Part shown: piece after piece, positions 1-8,151 of the stretch
How the letters are laid out: every line of letters begins with the position of its first letter
Numbering within the stretch: the first letter of the stretch is position 1
From: Bacteroidales bacterium
GTDB lineage: Bacteria > Bacteroidota > Bacteroidia > Bacteroidales > ML635J-15
DNA length: 13,711 nt
Assembly: GCA_007130555.1 (NCBI GenBank)
Contig: SLSH01000295.1
Span: forward strand, 1 to 13,711
Direction: 5' to 3'
The notes under the pieces: generated by a model
Databases searched by the model: none
What the model was told of the DNA's origin: nothing
What the model saw: the letters and a program-made list of their open reading frames with translations, nothing else
Position numbers and translations under genes: made by a program

Positions 1-2
1 CA

Positions 3-137
3 AAAGAAATAATAGTTGATTTAAATAGTATAGGTACAAGTTTTAAATTGAATATATCCATAAATAATATAAATTTAAACAAAGAATCTGATAATTATCC
101 GTTTTCAATATCTTCAAATTATGAGGCAATAAATTAA
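3..137 (+). CDS. C-terminal end of a DUF4292-like lipoprotein (5' truncated)
   Basis: An open frame enters from the left edge and ends at TAA 135-137. The visible 44 residues are polar, with alternating hydrophobic residues typical of a beta-rich LolA-like fold, and they end in PFSISSNYEAIN. DUF4292 proteins of Bacteroidota, which are predicted outer-membrane-associated lipoproteins of unknown function, usually end in a similar short strand and 'IP-x-x-Y' motif. They commonly sit directly upstream of an EnvC-like gene, as here, where the gap is only 20 bases. The family call therefore rests on a short tail plus synteny. The start, signal peptide and lipobox lie outside the window. Codon use and AT content match the genes downstream. 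Confidence 0.6.
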   Translation, partial: KEIIVDLNSIGTSFKLNISINNINLNKESDNYPFSISSNYEAIN

Positions 138-157
138 TTAATTGTATATAGTCCGAA

Positions 158-1357
158 ATGAAAAAAGAAATAATAATATCATTTATTTTATCGATACTTG
201 TTTTAATCCCTTTTTGTGCTTTCTCTCAAACCAGAGCCGAACTTGAAAGGAGACGGGTAAGAGCGATGGATGAAATACAGTATATAAACAGACTCTTGGG
301 ACAAACAAAAGAGAGTCAGGAAAAATCATATGGTGATTTATTGCTGATAAACAATAAAATCAGTTCCCGTAAAGGCATAATGGGAAATATCAGAGGAGAA
401 ATTAAATTAGTTGATAACAGGATAAATGAAACTCAAAATATTATAGAATCTTTGGAAGAGGATCTGAAAAAATTAAAAGATGAATATGCAAAAATGATTA
501 GAATTGCATGGAAAAATCAAAAGACTTTAAATAATCTGATGTTTATTTTTTCTTCAGAAAGCTTTAATCAGACATATTTAAGGTTTAAACATATGCAGCA
601 ATTAGCAGAACACAGAAAAAAACAATTTAAGGCTATTGACTACGTACAACATGTTTTAAAGATAAATCTAAACCGAATGGCAGAGGTACAGGAGATAAAA
701 CAAAGATTATTAGCAGAAGCAGAAGCAGAAGCCCTGCTATTACAGGGAGAACAAAAGACACAACAACAAGCATTATCAAAACTGCAAAGCAGAGAAGAAG
801 ATTTAAAGAGAAGATTAAGAGATCAACAAAGACAAGCAGAACGTTTACAAAAAGAAATTGAAAGATTAATCGCAGAAGAAGCTAAAAGAACATCTGGGTC
901 TGCAACAGGAACTTATGCTCTTACTCCTGCCGAACAAATTATTAGCACAAACTTCGGAAATAACAGGGGAAAATTACCATGGCCGGTAGAACGAGGAGTA
1001 GTAATTTCGCATTTTGGTAAACAAAATCATCCGGTATTAAGAAATATCGAAATTGATAATAAAGGAATTGACATTGCTACTACTACAGGCTCGGCAGCAA
1101 GAGCAATTTTTGACGGGGAGGTAAGACGGGTATTATCTCTGCCGGGAGCTCACAGAGCAGTTATTATAAGACATGGCGAATATCTTAGCGTTTATACAAA
1201 TCTCGACAATGTATTTGTTGATGTCGGAGATAACGTGATTACAAAACAACCCATAGGAACGATACATACGGATAGAAGTGAAAATAAAACCATAATTCAT
1301 CTGGAAATTTGGAAAAATAACACAACATTAAACCCTGCTTTGTGGTTATCTAAATAA
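158..1357 (+). CDS. envC: EnvC-like murein hydrolase activator with degenerate LytM/M23 domain
   Basis: This 399-aa protein probably activates cell-wall amidases during daughter-cell separation rather than cutting peptidoglycan itself. Residues 1-23 form a Sec signal peptide (Lys-rich start, hydrophobic core, cleavage near CAFSQ). Residues 26-245 are a long coiled coil rich in Glu, Lys, Arg and Gln. Residues 272-398 are a LytM (peptidase M23) domain ending in NPALWLSK. In active LytM enzymes zinc is held by a His, an Asp and the second His of an HxH pair. Here the Asp (D305) and last His (H381) remain, but the first ligand is N301, the first His of HxH is I379 and the tyrosine-loop His is N348. 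This matches the EnvC type, which has lost catalysis. Two bases separate the stop from the next start, so translational coupling with the DUF4175 gene is likely. The start has no Shine-Dalgarno sequence. Confidence 0.88.
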   Translation: MKKEIIISFILSILVLIPFCAFSQTRAELERRRVRAMDEIQYINRLLGQTKESQEKSYGDLLLINNKISSRKGIMGNIRGEIKLVDNRINETQNIIESLEEDLKKLKDEYAKMIRIAWKNQKTLNNLMFIFSSESFNQTYLRFKHMQQLAEHRKKQFKAIDYVQHVLKINLNRMAEVQEIKQRLLAEAEAEALLLQGEQKTQQQALSKLQSREEDLKRRLRDQQRQAERLQKEIERLIAEEAKRTSGSATGTYALTPAEQIISTNFGNNRGKLPWPVERGVVISHFGKQNHPVLRNIEIDNKGIDIATTTGSAARAIFDGEVRRVLSLPGAHRAVIIRHGEYLSVYTNLDNVFVDVGDNVITKQPIGTIHTDRSENKTIIHLEIWKNNTTLNPALWLSK

Positions 1358-1359
1358 GT

Positions 1360-4300
1360 ATGATTAATTTAAAATCAAACATATTAATTAATAAATTAGA
1401 TGAATTTATTAAAAAATATTATTTTAATAAAATAATAAAAGGGATTATTCTGTCTTTGGCAATAATCGGATTGGTTTATTTAATAGTTGTTACTTTAGAA
1501 TATTTCGGACGCTTTTCGGTTACAAATCGCACTTTGCTGTTTTATACAGGATTTATAAGTCTTATTGCCGTTTTAACAATAATGATAATAATTCCTTTAC
1601 TAAAACTATTTAAAATCGGGAAATGTATCAGTTATAAAAGAGCAAGTCAAATATTGGGAGAGCATTTTTCCGAAATAAGCGATAAATTGCAGAATACCCT
1701 TGAATTATCTGAAATCAGCAACGAAAATCCCGAATCAAAAGATTTGATTATTGCAAGTATAAATCAAAGAACAGAACAATTAAGTCCATTGCCCTTTCTA
1801 AGTGCAATTAAATTAAAAGAAAATATTAAATATCTTAGATATTTATTTCCCGTTGTTGTTGTTATTGCTGTTATATTTTTGCTTTGGCCCTTTGTAATTA
1901 CCGAAGGAACCGAACGGATTATTAATTACAGAACTTATTATGAGACTCCTGCCCCTTTTAAATTTCAACTACTTAATGATTCTTTAAGTGTTAGAAGAGG
2001 AGGAGACTTTAAAATAAAAGTAAAAACATCCGGAAGGTATATTCCCAACAGAGTATTGTTAAATTATAGAGGAAACGGGTTCTATATGGAACAGGAAACG
2101 CCCGGAGTTTTTACATATAACTTGAGAAACTTAAATAATGATATAGACTTTTATTTTTCCGCATTAGAAATAAACTCAAAAGAATATAATTTAAAAGTAT
2201 TACCTGCACCGATTATTATTGATTTTAATGTAAATATTAATCCGCCCGCATATACTAATATTGAAAAAAGTACAGTCAGAAATGCAGGAGATATAAGCGT
2301 TCCAATTGGCTCAAGGGTTCAATGGGGTTTTAATACCGCTAATATAAATAAACTTTCTATAGTGTTTGATACTGTCGAAATAGTTGCCGAAAAAGAAAAA
2401 AGCAGGTTTAGTTTTGATAAACAAATATTGAAATCAGGGAATTATAGTATTCATACCGAAAATCAACATTTTAAAGAACAAACAGGAATAACTTACAGGA
2501 TAAATGTAATTCCAGACCTGTATCCTTCGATTAGTGTAGAAGAAATTACTGATTCTGCCAATACAACAATTTATTATTTTAACGGTATGATTGATGATGA
2601 TTATGGGTTTAATAGTCTTACTTTTAATTATATTCCGGGAGAAAAAAGCGATACCACAAAAAAGATAAATATTCCTTTTTCGAAAAATATGAGTACTCAG
2701 AGTTTTTTCTTTGCATTTGATTTTTCTGAGGTGGAAATAGAGGGCAGGCAAATAAGATATTATTTTGAAGTAGGAGATAATGATGCAATAAATGGAAGTA
2801 AAAAAAGCAGAACGGAAATCAGAGAATATATAATCCCTTCGCTTAGAGATATGGAAGCTGAAAGTGAAAGAGCAATGGAAAGCATTGATTCTAAAGTAAG
2901 CGAAGCAATGAAAATATCAGATGAAATTAAACGGGATATTGACAATTTACAAAAAGATATTATTGATAAACAATTATCCGACTGGGAACGTAATCAAGCT
3001 ATTCAACAAATAATTGACAAACAAAAACAATTAGAAAGTTTAGTACAAAATGTTTCCGAAGAACAAAAAAGTTTAAGCCAGCAAAAAGAGCAATGGTCTA
3101 AAGACGAAGAACTTTTGAAAAAACATCAGCAAATTCAGGAATTACTCGAAAATTTGATTGATGATGAAATGAGAAAACTTCTTGAAGAGCTTCAGGAACT
3201 TGCTGAAAATTTTGATATGAGCAAGTTTCAGGATCTAATGGAAGAAATGAAACGAAGTTCCGATGATATCGAAGCTCAAATGGAAAGAACTTTGGAATTG
3301 TTAAAAAGAATGGAAATTGAAGAAAGACTGAAAAATACAGTAAGTAAGTTGGAAGAGCTTGCCAGAGAACACGAAAAATTATCGGAAGAAACCAAAGATG
3401 AATCTTCAAGCAGGGATGATATTATGCAAAAGCAGGAAGAACATAAAGAAGAATTTGAACAAATAAGCGAAGATTATGAAAAAACTTTAGAAAAAAATCA
3501 GGAATTGAAAAAACCATATAAACTGGATGAATTTAGTGATGATTTTCAACAAATAATGGAGAAGCTGGATAAAACCTCAGGACAATTAAGTCAGGATGAT
3601 AATCAGGGAGCTTCCGATTCACAAAAAAGTAATGCTAAGGAAATGCAAGACTTAAGTGATAAGCTTCAGGAAATGATGGACCAACAAATGCAACAGCAAG
3701 CTACCGAAAATATGCAGGATTTACGGCAAATTTTAGATAATTTATTAATATTTTCTTTTGAGCAGGAAGAAATAATGGTAAATCAAAAAGGTTTGAGTGT
3801 ACGGGATCCAAGATACAGGAACTTTATGCTCAGGCAAAAACAAATTCAGGATAATTTTTCCGTAATAAGAGACTCATTAAATACTCTAGGACAAAGAGTT
3901 CCTGAATTAGGACCAACTATAAATAAGGAACGAGCCGGAATTTATAGAAATCTGGACGGAATTATAGAAGATATGGCAGATAATCGTCAGAACAGAGTTC
4001 AGACATCTCAGCAACTGGTAATGACTTCGGCAAATAATCTTGCTTTGCTTTTATCCGAAGTGCTCGAACAAATGCAGGAACAAATGGCTATGCAAATGGG
4101 AGGTAATGGCGGAAATTGTAATATGAGCCAGAGTGAAGGCGAAGGAGAAATGGGCAGAATGAGAAGTATACAGGAAGGATTAAAACAGCAACTACAGGAT
4201 ATGATTGACCAAATGAAAGACGGAGGAATGCAACCGGGGGCAGAACAAAGCGAACAACTGGCAAGAATGCTGAAACAACAAGAAATGATGCAGAAAATGC

Positions 4301-4665
4301 TGAATGATATGATGACAGGAGGAATCAGTCCTGAAACAGCAAGAATATTAAATGAAATTAATAGATTAATTGAAGAAAATATATCAAACCTTATAAATAA
4401 AAATATTACTCCCGAAATGCTGATGCGAAAAGAAGAAATTCTAACACGATTATTAGAAGCCGAAAAAAGCGAAAGAGAAAGAGAAATTGACGATAAACGC
4501 GAATCTAACGAAGCAAGAGACTATAAATTAAGTAATCCCGATAAAGCATTTAAAGATAAAGAAAGAGAATTCAGATTTAACGAACTTCTTCAAATTTCAA
4601 ATATTAAATTAAACTCTTTTTATCAGAACAGATATAAAGAATACTTAAAACAATTGGAGGAGTAG
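1360..4665 (+). CDS. Large DUF4175-like membrane protein with coiled-coil, Gln/Met-rich extracytoplasmic region
   Basis: This 1101-aa protein of unknown function resembles the DUF4175 family of Bacteroidota. Transmembrane helices are visible at about residues 26-47, 58-81 and 161-180. Positive charges before TM1 and after TM2 (KLFKIGK) put the N terminus and the 82-160 loop in the cytoplasm, so residues 181-1101 should lie in the periplasm. Residues 185-490 look beta-rich and Ig-like, including an NPPAYTN motif. Residues 495-760 are strongly charged and helical, consistent with coiled coils. Residues 770-1000 are rich in Gln and Met with a short Gly-rich break (MGGNGGN), and the tail is charged. 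No catalytic motif is visible. The gene begins two bases after the envC stop and is followed by miaB after 18 bases. The envelope topology and coupling to envC suggest a structural or scaffolding role, which is inference. The family assignment is from memory of architecture. Confidence 0.75.
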   Translation: MINLKSNILINKLDEFIKKYYFNKIIKGIILSLAIIGLVYLIVVTLEYFGRFSVTNRTLLFYTGFISLIAVLTIMIIIPLLKLFKIGKCISYKRASQILGEHFSEISDKLQNTLELSEISNENPESKDLIIASINQRTEQLSPLPFLSAIKLKENIKYLRYLFPVVVVIAVIFLLWPFVITEGTERIINYRTYYETPAPFKFQLLNDSLSVRRGGDFKIKVKTSGRYIPNRVLLNYRGNGFYMEQETPGVFTYNLRNLNNDIDFYFSALEINSKEYNLKVLPAPIIIDFNVNINPPAYTNIEKSTVRNAGDISVPIGSRVQWGFNTANINKLSIVFDTVEIVAEKEKSRFSFDKQILKSGNYSIHTENQHFKEQTGITYRINVIPDLYPSISVEEITDSANTTIYYFNGMIDDDYGFNSLTFNYIPGEKSDTTKKINIPFSKNMSTQSFFFAFDFSEVEIEGRQIRYYFEVGDNDAINGSKKSRTEIREYIIPSLRDMEAESERAMESIDSKVSEAMKISDEIKRDIDNLQKDIIDKQLSDWERNQAIQQIIDKQKQLESLVQNVSEEQKSLSQQKEQWSKDEELLKKHQQIQELLENLIDDEMRKLLEELQELAENFDMSKFQDLMEEMKRSSDDIEAQMERTLELLKRMEIEERLKNTVSKLEELAREHEKLSEETKDESSSRDDIMQKQEEHKEEFEQISEDYEKTLEKNQELKKPYKLDEFSDDFQQIMEKLDKTSGQLSQDDNQGASDSQKSNAKEMQDLSDKLQEMMDQQMQQQATENMQDLRQILDNLLIFSFEQEEIMVNQKGLSVRDPRYRNFMLRQKQIQDNFSVIRDSLNTLGQRVPELGPTINKERAGIYRNLDGIIEDMADNRQNRVQTSQQLVMTSANNLALLLSEVLEQMQEQMAMQMGGNGGNCNMSQSEGEGEMGRMRSIQEGLKQQLQDMIDQMKDGGMQPGAEQSEQLARMLKQQEMMQKMLNDMMTGGISPETARILNEINRLIEENISNLINKNITPEMLMRKEEILTRLLEAEKSEREREIDDKRESNEARDYKLSNPDKAFKDKEREFRFNELLQISNIKLNSFYQNRYKEYLKQLEE

Positions 4666-4683
4666 ATTATTTTTTTATTAGAA

Positions 4684-6000
4684 ATGTCTAAAGTTATATA
4701 TATAGAAACTTATGGATGCCAGATGAATGTTGCAGACTCCGAAACAGTCTTGTCAATTGTTCAATCCGAAAATTTCGGATATACCAAAGATATTCTTAAA
4801 GCCGATGTTATTATTCTTAATACTTGTTCGGTAAGGGATAATGCAGAACAAAAAATATGGAACAGACTTGATTATCTGAAAGGTCTTAAAAGAAAAAATA
4901 AATCACTTAAAATAGGGATTATCGGATGTATGGCGCAGCGGATTGACAGAGAGCTACTTGAAAATCAGACTGTTGATTTTGTGGCAGGACCCGACTCATA
5001 CAGAAATTTACCGGAACTTATAAACGAAACGGATATTGTGCCGAAAGTTTGCAATGTAGAATTTAATATTAATGAAACTTATTCGGGTATAAACCCAATT
5101 AAAACAAATGAAAATATTTCGGGTTTTATAAGTATTACAAGAGGATGTAATAATTTTTGCTCCTACTGTGTTGTGCCATATACAAGAGGAAGAGAAAGGA
5201 GCAGAGATTGTAAAGGTATTTTAAACGAAGTTGAATATCTTAAGTCGGTAAACTGTAAGGAAATTACCTTGCTGGGACAAAATGTAAATTCGTATATATG
5301 CGAAACCGAAAAATATCCCGTGAATTTTCCGAAACTGATTGAATTAACAGCTGAAACCATACCAGAATCCAGAATCCGGTTTACTACTTCACATCCTAAA
5401 GATTTGTCCGATGAATTAATAAAAGTTATTGCGGATAATAAAAATATATGTAATCATATTCATTTGCCCGTACAGTCCGGAAGCAATAAAATACTTAAAC
5501 TTATGAACCGCAAATATACAAGAGAATGGTATTTGGACAGGATAAATACAATAAAAAAAATAATACCCGAATGTGGATTATCAACAGATGTTTTTTGCGG
5601 ATTTTCAGGCGAAACCGAAGAAGATTTTCAGCAAACTCTTGATTTAATGGAGCATGTTAAATTCGATTCGGCATTTATGTTTAAGTATTCGGTTAGACAA
5701 GGAACTTATGCCGCAAAAAATCTGCCCGATGATGTACCGGAAGAAACAAAAATTGACAGATTAAACAGAATGATAGAATTGCAAAATAAAATATCATTAC
5801 AAAATAATAAAGCAGATATAGGGAAAACCTTCGAAGTATTAATAGAAGGCTTTTCAAAACGTTCGGATGATATGCTTTTTGGAAGAACGCAACAAAACAA
5901 AGTTGTGGTTTTTTTTAAAAAAAATGTAACAAAAGGAGAATTTGTCAAGGTAAAAATTACTGATGCAAGTTCGGCTACTTTAAAAGGAATTATTATTTAA
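4684..6000 (+). CDS. miaB: tRNA-2-methylthio-N6-dimethylallyladenosine synthase MiaB
   Basis: MiaB is a cytoplasmic radical SAM methylthiotransferase that converts i6A37 to ms2i6A37 in tRNAs reading UNN codons, which stabilises codon-anticodon pairing. The 438-aa protein has the full architecture. The N-terminal UPF0004 domain carries the three auxiliary-cluster cysteines C12 (YGCQMN), C48 (NTCSVRDNAEQK) and C82 (IGCMAQR). The radical SAM core has the CxxxCxxC motif at C155, C159 and C162 (RGCNNFCSYCVVPYTRGR). A TRAM-type RNA-binding domain covers about residues 370-438. The NAEQK stretch after C48 is typical of MiaB rather than MtaB or RimO. The GGAGG 23 bases before the ATG is too far away to be a normal ribosome site. 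The gene lies in the same-strand run after the DUF4175 gene, with no promoter seen between them. Confidence 0.96.
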   Translation: MSKVIYIETYGCQMNVADSETVLSIVQSENFGYTKDILKADVIILNTCSVRDNAEQKIWNRLDYLKGLKRKNKSLKIGIIGCMAQRIDRELLENQTVDFVAGPDSYRNLPELINETDIVPKVCNVEFNINETYSGINPIKTNENISGFISITRGCNNFCSYCVVPYTRGRERSRDCKGILNEVEYLKSVNCKEITLLGQNVNSYICETEKYPVNFPKLIELTAETIPESRIRFTTSHPKDLSDELIKVIADNKNICNHIHLPVQSGSNKILKLMNRKYTREWYLDRINTIKKIIPECGLSTDVFCGFSGETEEDFQQTLDLMEHVKFDSAFMFKYSVRQGTYAAKNLPDDVPEETKIDRLNRMIELQNKISLQNNKADIGKTFEVLIEGFSKRSDDMLFGRTQQNKVVVFFKKNVTKGEFVKVKITDASSATLKGIII

Positions 6001-6010
6001 ATTTACAGAT

Positions 6011-6352
6011 ATGTCTCAGATTCAGGATTTTCGTAATTATCGCTCGAAAATGAACGATAAACTTTTAAAAACGGATAATAAAATTATCAAAAGACTTTAC
6101 AGCCTTGATACTTTAACTTACGAAGACTCAGCCCTTGATACAAGAACAAAGGAAATGCTCGGACTTGTGGCTTCTATGGTTTTACGTTGTGATGATTGTA
6201 TAAAATATCATCTGGAACAATGTTATAAACAAGGACTTAAAACCGATGAAATAATGGATATTTTCGGAGTGGCAAATGTGGTAGGAGGGACAATTGTTAT
6301 TCCTCATACAAGACGTGCTTTAGAATACTGGGAAGAACTTTACAATCAATAA
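6011..6352 (+). CDS. AhpD-like / carboxymuconolactone decarboxylase family protein
   Basis: This is a small all-helical protein of 113 aa in the AhpD/CMD superfamily, probably a thiol-dependent peroxide-handling or disulfide-exchange protein in the cytoplasm. The AhpD active-site pattern is complete: E48, C60, C63 and H67, with the spacing E-x11-C-x2-C-x3-H seen in AhpD. Subfamily members with this motif act as alkylhydroperoxidases, whereas true carboxymuconolactone decarboxylases lack the CxxC. The conserved C-terminal part (VANVVGGTIVIPHTRRALEY) fits single-domain members that form oligomers. The start lies 10 bases after the miaB stop, so it is probably cotranscribed with miaB. The natural reductant and substrate cannot be read from the sequence. 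Confidence 0.85.
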   Translation: MSQIQDFRNYRSKMNDKLLKTDNKIIKRLYSLDTLTYEDSALDTRTKEMLGLVASMVLRCDDCIKYHLEQCYKQGLKTDEIMDIFGVANVVGGTIVIPHTRRALEYWEELYNQ

Positions 6353-6375
6353 AAAACTATTTTTGTTTTTTATAT

Positions 6376-6383
6376 TATTTTTG
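6376..6383 (+). promoter_or_regulatory. Putative Bacteroidota -7 promoter box before the small lipoprotein gene
   Basis: TATTTTTG matches the Bacteroidota sigma-factor -7 consensus TAnnTTTG exactly. The expected start of transcription, about 7 bases downstream, would leave a leader of roughly 20 bases before the ATG at 6411. No TTG is present at the expected -33 spacing. If the box is used, it excludes the upstream TTG codon at 6363 as a translation start. Confidence 0.4.
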
Positions 6384-6410
6384 CGCATTATTAAGATTAT
6401 TGGAATTTAT

Positions 6411-6908
6411 ATGAAATTACTTTTATTTATATTTTGTCTGTTTATTTTTTGTGGTTGTAACAGCAAAACAGAAGAGCAAATCTTCGCTTCGAAATATAAT
6501 GATGAAATAGTAAATATTCAAAAACAGGCGGACGAAGCTCTTATTAGTATTTTATCAGATATGGAAACAATTGAATCTGCCAAGTTTTTGGTTACTTATG
6601 AAATAAACAGGGATCTTACTTATGAAATGCTCGAAAAAGCAAAAGGATTGGACAAATTTAATGATGATGATAAGTTAAAACCGGCATTAATCAAGTTGTT
6701 AAATATTTATTGTGATTTATACGAAAATGAGTTATCCGGATTAATTGATATTTTTCTGAAAAAAACCGAAGATATAAATCAGGAAGATATAGAATTTATT
6801 TATCACCTGTATGAGAATATTAAATTGAATTACGAAGATGCAAAACAGGAATTTTTATCCGAACAAAAAATATTTGCAAAAAACAAAGGTCTGGAACTTT
6901 ACGAATAG
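6411..6908 (+). CDS. Small putative lipoprotein of unknown function
   Basis: I do not recognise this protein. From the ATG at 6411 it has 165 residues. The frame can be extended to a TTG at 6363, but that would put 16 extra hydrophobic residues before a normal signal peptide and would start upstream of the putative -7 box, so I prefer the ATG. Residues 1-16 (MKLLLFIFCLFIFCGC) form a lipoprotein signal peptide with lipidation expected at C16. The lipobox FCGC departs from the usual L-A/S-G/A-C, so lipidation is likely but not certain. The rest is acidic and helical, with many Glu, Asp, Lys and Leu residues and no visible catalytic motif. It is the last gene of the rightward block and ends 9 bases before the stop codon of the convergent porQ. 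Confidence 0.72.
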   Translation: MKLLLFIFCLFIFCGCNSKTEEQIFASKYNDEIVNIQKQADEALISILSDMETIESAKFLVTYEINRDLTYEMLEKAKGLDKFNDDDKLKPALIKLLNIYCDLYENELSGLIDIFLKKTEDINQEDIEFIYHLYENIKLNYEDAKQEFLSEQKIFAKNKGLELYE

Positions 6909-6917
6909 CAAAAAATA

Positions 6918-7985
6918 TTACTTGCTGTTGTTTACTGTCTTGTAAAATGCCCCGAGATTAACTCCTAATGAAATATGATTTGATGTCCCGGCAAGATGAT
7001 AAGATGCTACTCCATAACTTATATTGAATTTTTCCAGTCTGAGTCCGGCACCCACAGACATTCCTACGAGCTTTGGCATTAAGTTCATCGAAAGTTCAGC
7101 TCTTCTACGATAATTGTATCCTATACTGATATATAAGCTTTCGAAAGGAACTAATTCTACTCCTATTACTACATGTCTGATAAATTCATCGCCAATTTGT
7201 TCTAATTTATTAAAGAAATTATCTTCTTTTTCTTCCTGGTCAATACCTACGGTTACACTTGTGTCAAACACACTCTTATAAGATAAATTCCAGTTTAATA
7301 AGTTTTGAAATGTTATCGAAAATCTTAAGGGGGCATGAGGTAATCCTTTGGTAAGTCCAAGTTGAACATCAAAAGGTAATGGTTCGTAGTTCCCTTTTGT
7401 GTATGGTTTCAATTGTGTTCCCATATTTTTTATTGTCATCCCTGCCGAGAATAATTTTTCGGGGTTTACGTATGCTAATCCTAAATCTAATGCCATCCCT
7501 GAAGAAAAGTGTGTAAAAAACGATGAATATATTGTTTTTAAAGCCGCCCCGAAATTAAAGTATTCATTTAAAGGGCGGGAATAATATAAATTGAAAGAAA
7601 ATTCGGAAGGTGCAAAATCCCCGAGAATTACTCCTGTTTCGTCGGTATGTAAAAACTTCCCGTAATTAATATATTGAATTCCCCCGGCAATAATGCCAAT
7701 ATTTTCAACATCCATTGCATAGGATACATATCCGAAATTTATGTCGCTTAAATAATTGATATAATTTATGGCAAGTTGTTTATCCATGTCGGGTTTTAAC
7801 AGGGCAGGATTAGTAAGAACAAAGTTTAAATCATTATCGTAATGAGAGATGTTGTTACCTCCCAAAGTTGCAATTCTGGTACTGCCCGGCAAATTCAAAA
7901 ATTCAAAAGTATTATTACCTCCGGTTTGTGAAAATCCACTTATAGCAATAAAAAAAAGTATTACCGATAAAAAGCTTTTTGCCAT
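6918..7985 (-). CDS. porQ: Type IX secretion system outer-membrane protein PorQ
   Basis: PorQ is an outer-membrane beta-barrel protein. In Porphyromonas gingivalis it belongs to the PorU-PorV-PorQ-PorZ attachment complex, which cleaves the C-terminal signal of T9SS cargo and anchors the cargo on the cell surface. The 355-aa protein has a signal peptide (residues 1-20, ending GFSQ). It is followed by the family hallmark near the mature N terminus, with an F-E-F-L-N-L-P-G-S motif and then R-I-A-T-L-G-G. Alternating amphipathic strands run to the end, and the C-terminal segment (SNHISLGVNLG) is a typical closing strand. Length fits the family. The gene stands alone on the minus strand, divergent from purQ and convergent with the small lipoprotein gene. 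No other T9SS gene is in the window, so the call depends on the hallmark. Related PorV/PorP-like barrels are the main alternative. Confidence 0.85.
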   Translation of the reverse strand: MAKSFLSVILFFIAISGFSQTGGNNTFEFLNLPGSTRIATLGGNNISHYDNDLNFVLTNPALLKPDMDKQLAINYINYLSDINFGYVSYAMDVENIGIIAGGIQYINYGKFLHTDETGVILGDFAPSEFSFNLYYSRPLNEYFNFGAALKTIYSSFFTHFSSGMALDLGLAYVNPEKLFSAGMTIKNMGTQLKPYTKGNYEPLPFDVQLGLTKGLPHAPLRFSITFQNLLNWNLSYKSVFDTSVTVGIDQEEKEDNFFNKLEQIGDEFIRHVVIGVELVPFESLYISIGYNYRRRAELSMNLMPKLVGMSVGAGLRLEKFNISYGVASYHLAGTSNHISLGVNLGAFYKTVNNSK

Positions 7986-8003
7986 CTTAAAAATTTATGT
8001 CCG

Positions 8004-8011
8004 CAAAGATA
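8004..8011 (-). promoter_or_regulatory. Putative -7 promoter box of porQ
   Basis: Read on the minus strand this is TATCTTTG, an exact match to TAnnTTTG. It sits 18 bases before the porQ ATG (complement of 7983-7985), which implies a very short leader of about 10-12 bases. No TTG lies at the usual -33 distance. The divergent purQ box is about 110 bp away, with A/T tracts between them. Confidence 0.45.
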
Positions 8012-8121
8012 ATTATTTAACGAAACTTAAAATATATTATTATAGTAATATAAAAGTAAAAAAAAATAAAAAAAAATAGGTTTAATGTTTAATAAAATTT
8101 TTTTAATAGTTTTTTTAATTT

Positions 8122-8129
8122 TATTTTTG
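8122..8129 (+). promoter_or_regulatory. Putative -7 promoter box of purQ
   Basis: TATTTTTG matches TAnnTTTG and lies 22 bases before the purQ ATG, giving a short leader of about 15 bases. The region is T-rich, which raises the chance of a random match, and no TTG is found at -33. I see no purine riboswitch-like structure: the leader is too short to hold one. Confidence 0.4.
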
Positions 8130-8151
8130 AACAGAATTAATTTTTTGAAAT

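Noticed and set aside
4656..4660. GGAGG resembling a Shine-Dalgarno sequence before miaB
   Set aside because: It lies 23 bases from the miaB ATG, too far for pairing, and it simply encodes the Glu-Glu end of the DUF4175 protein.
6363..6410. N-terminal extension of the small lipoprotein from a TTG codon
   Set aside because: It would put extra hydrophobic residues before a good signal peptide and would start upstream of the putative -7 box; the ATG at 6411 is better.
6907..6926. AGCAA/TTGCT inverted repeat between the convergent genes as a bidirectional terminator
   Set aside because: The stem is only 5 bp with a 10-base loop and lacks a T-run on either strand.
7986..8151. Possible small RNA or riboswitch between porQ and purQ
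   Set aside because: The stretch is mostly A and T tracts with no stable GC-containing stem, and the purQ leader is too short for a purine riboswitch.
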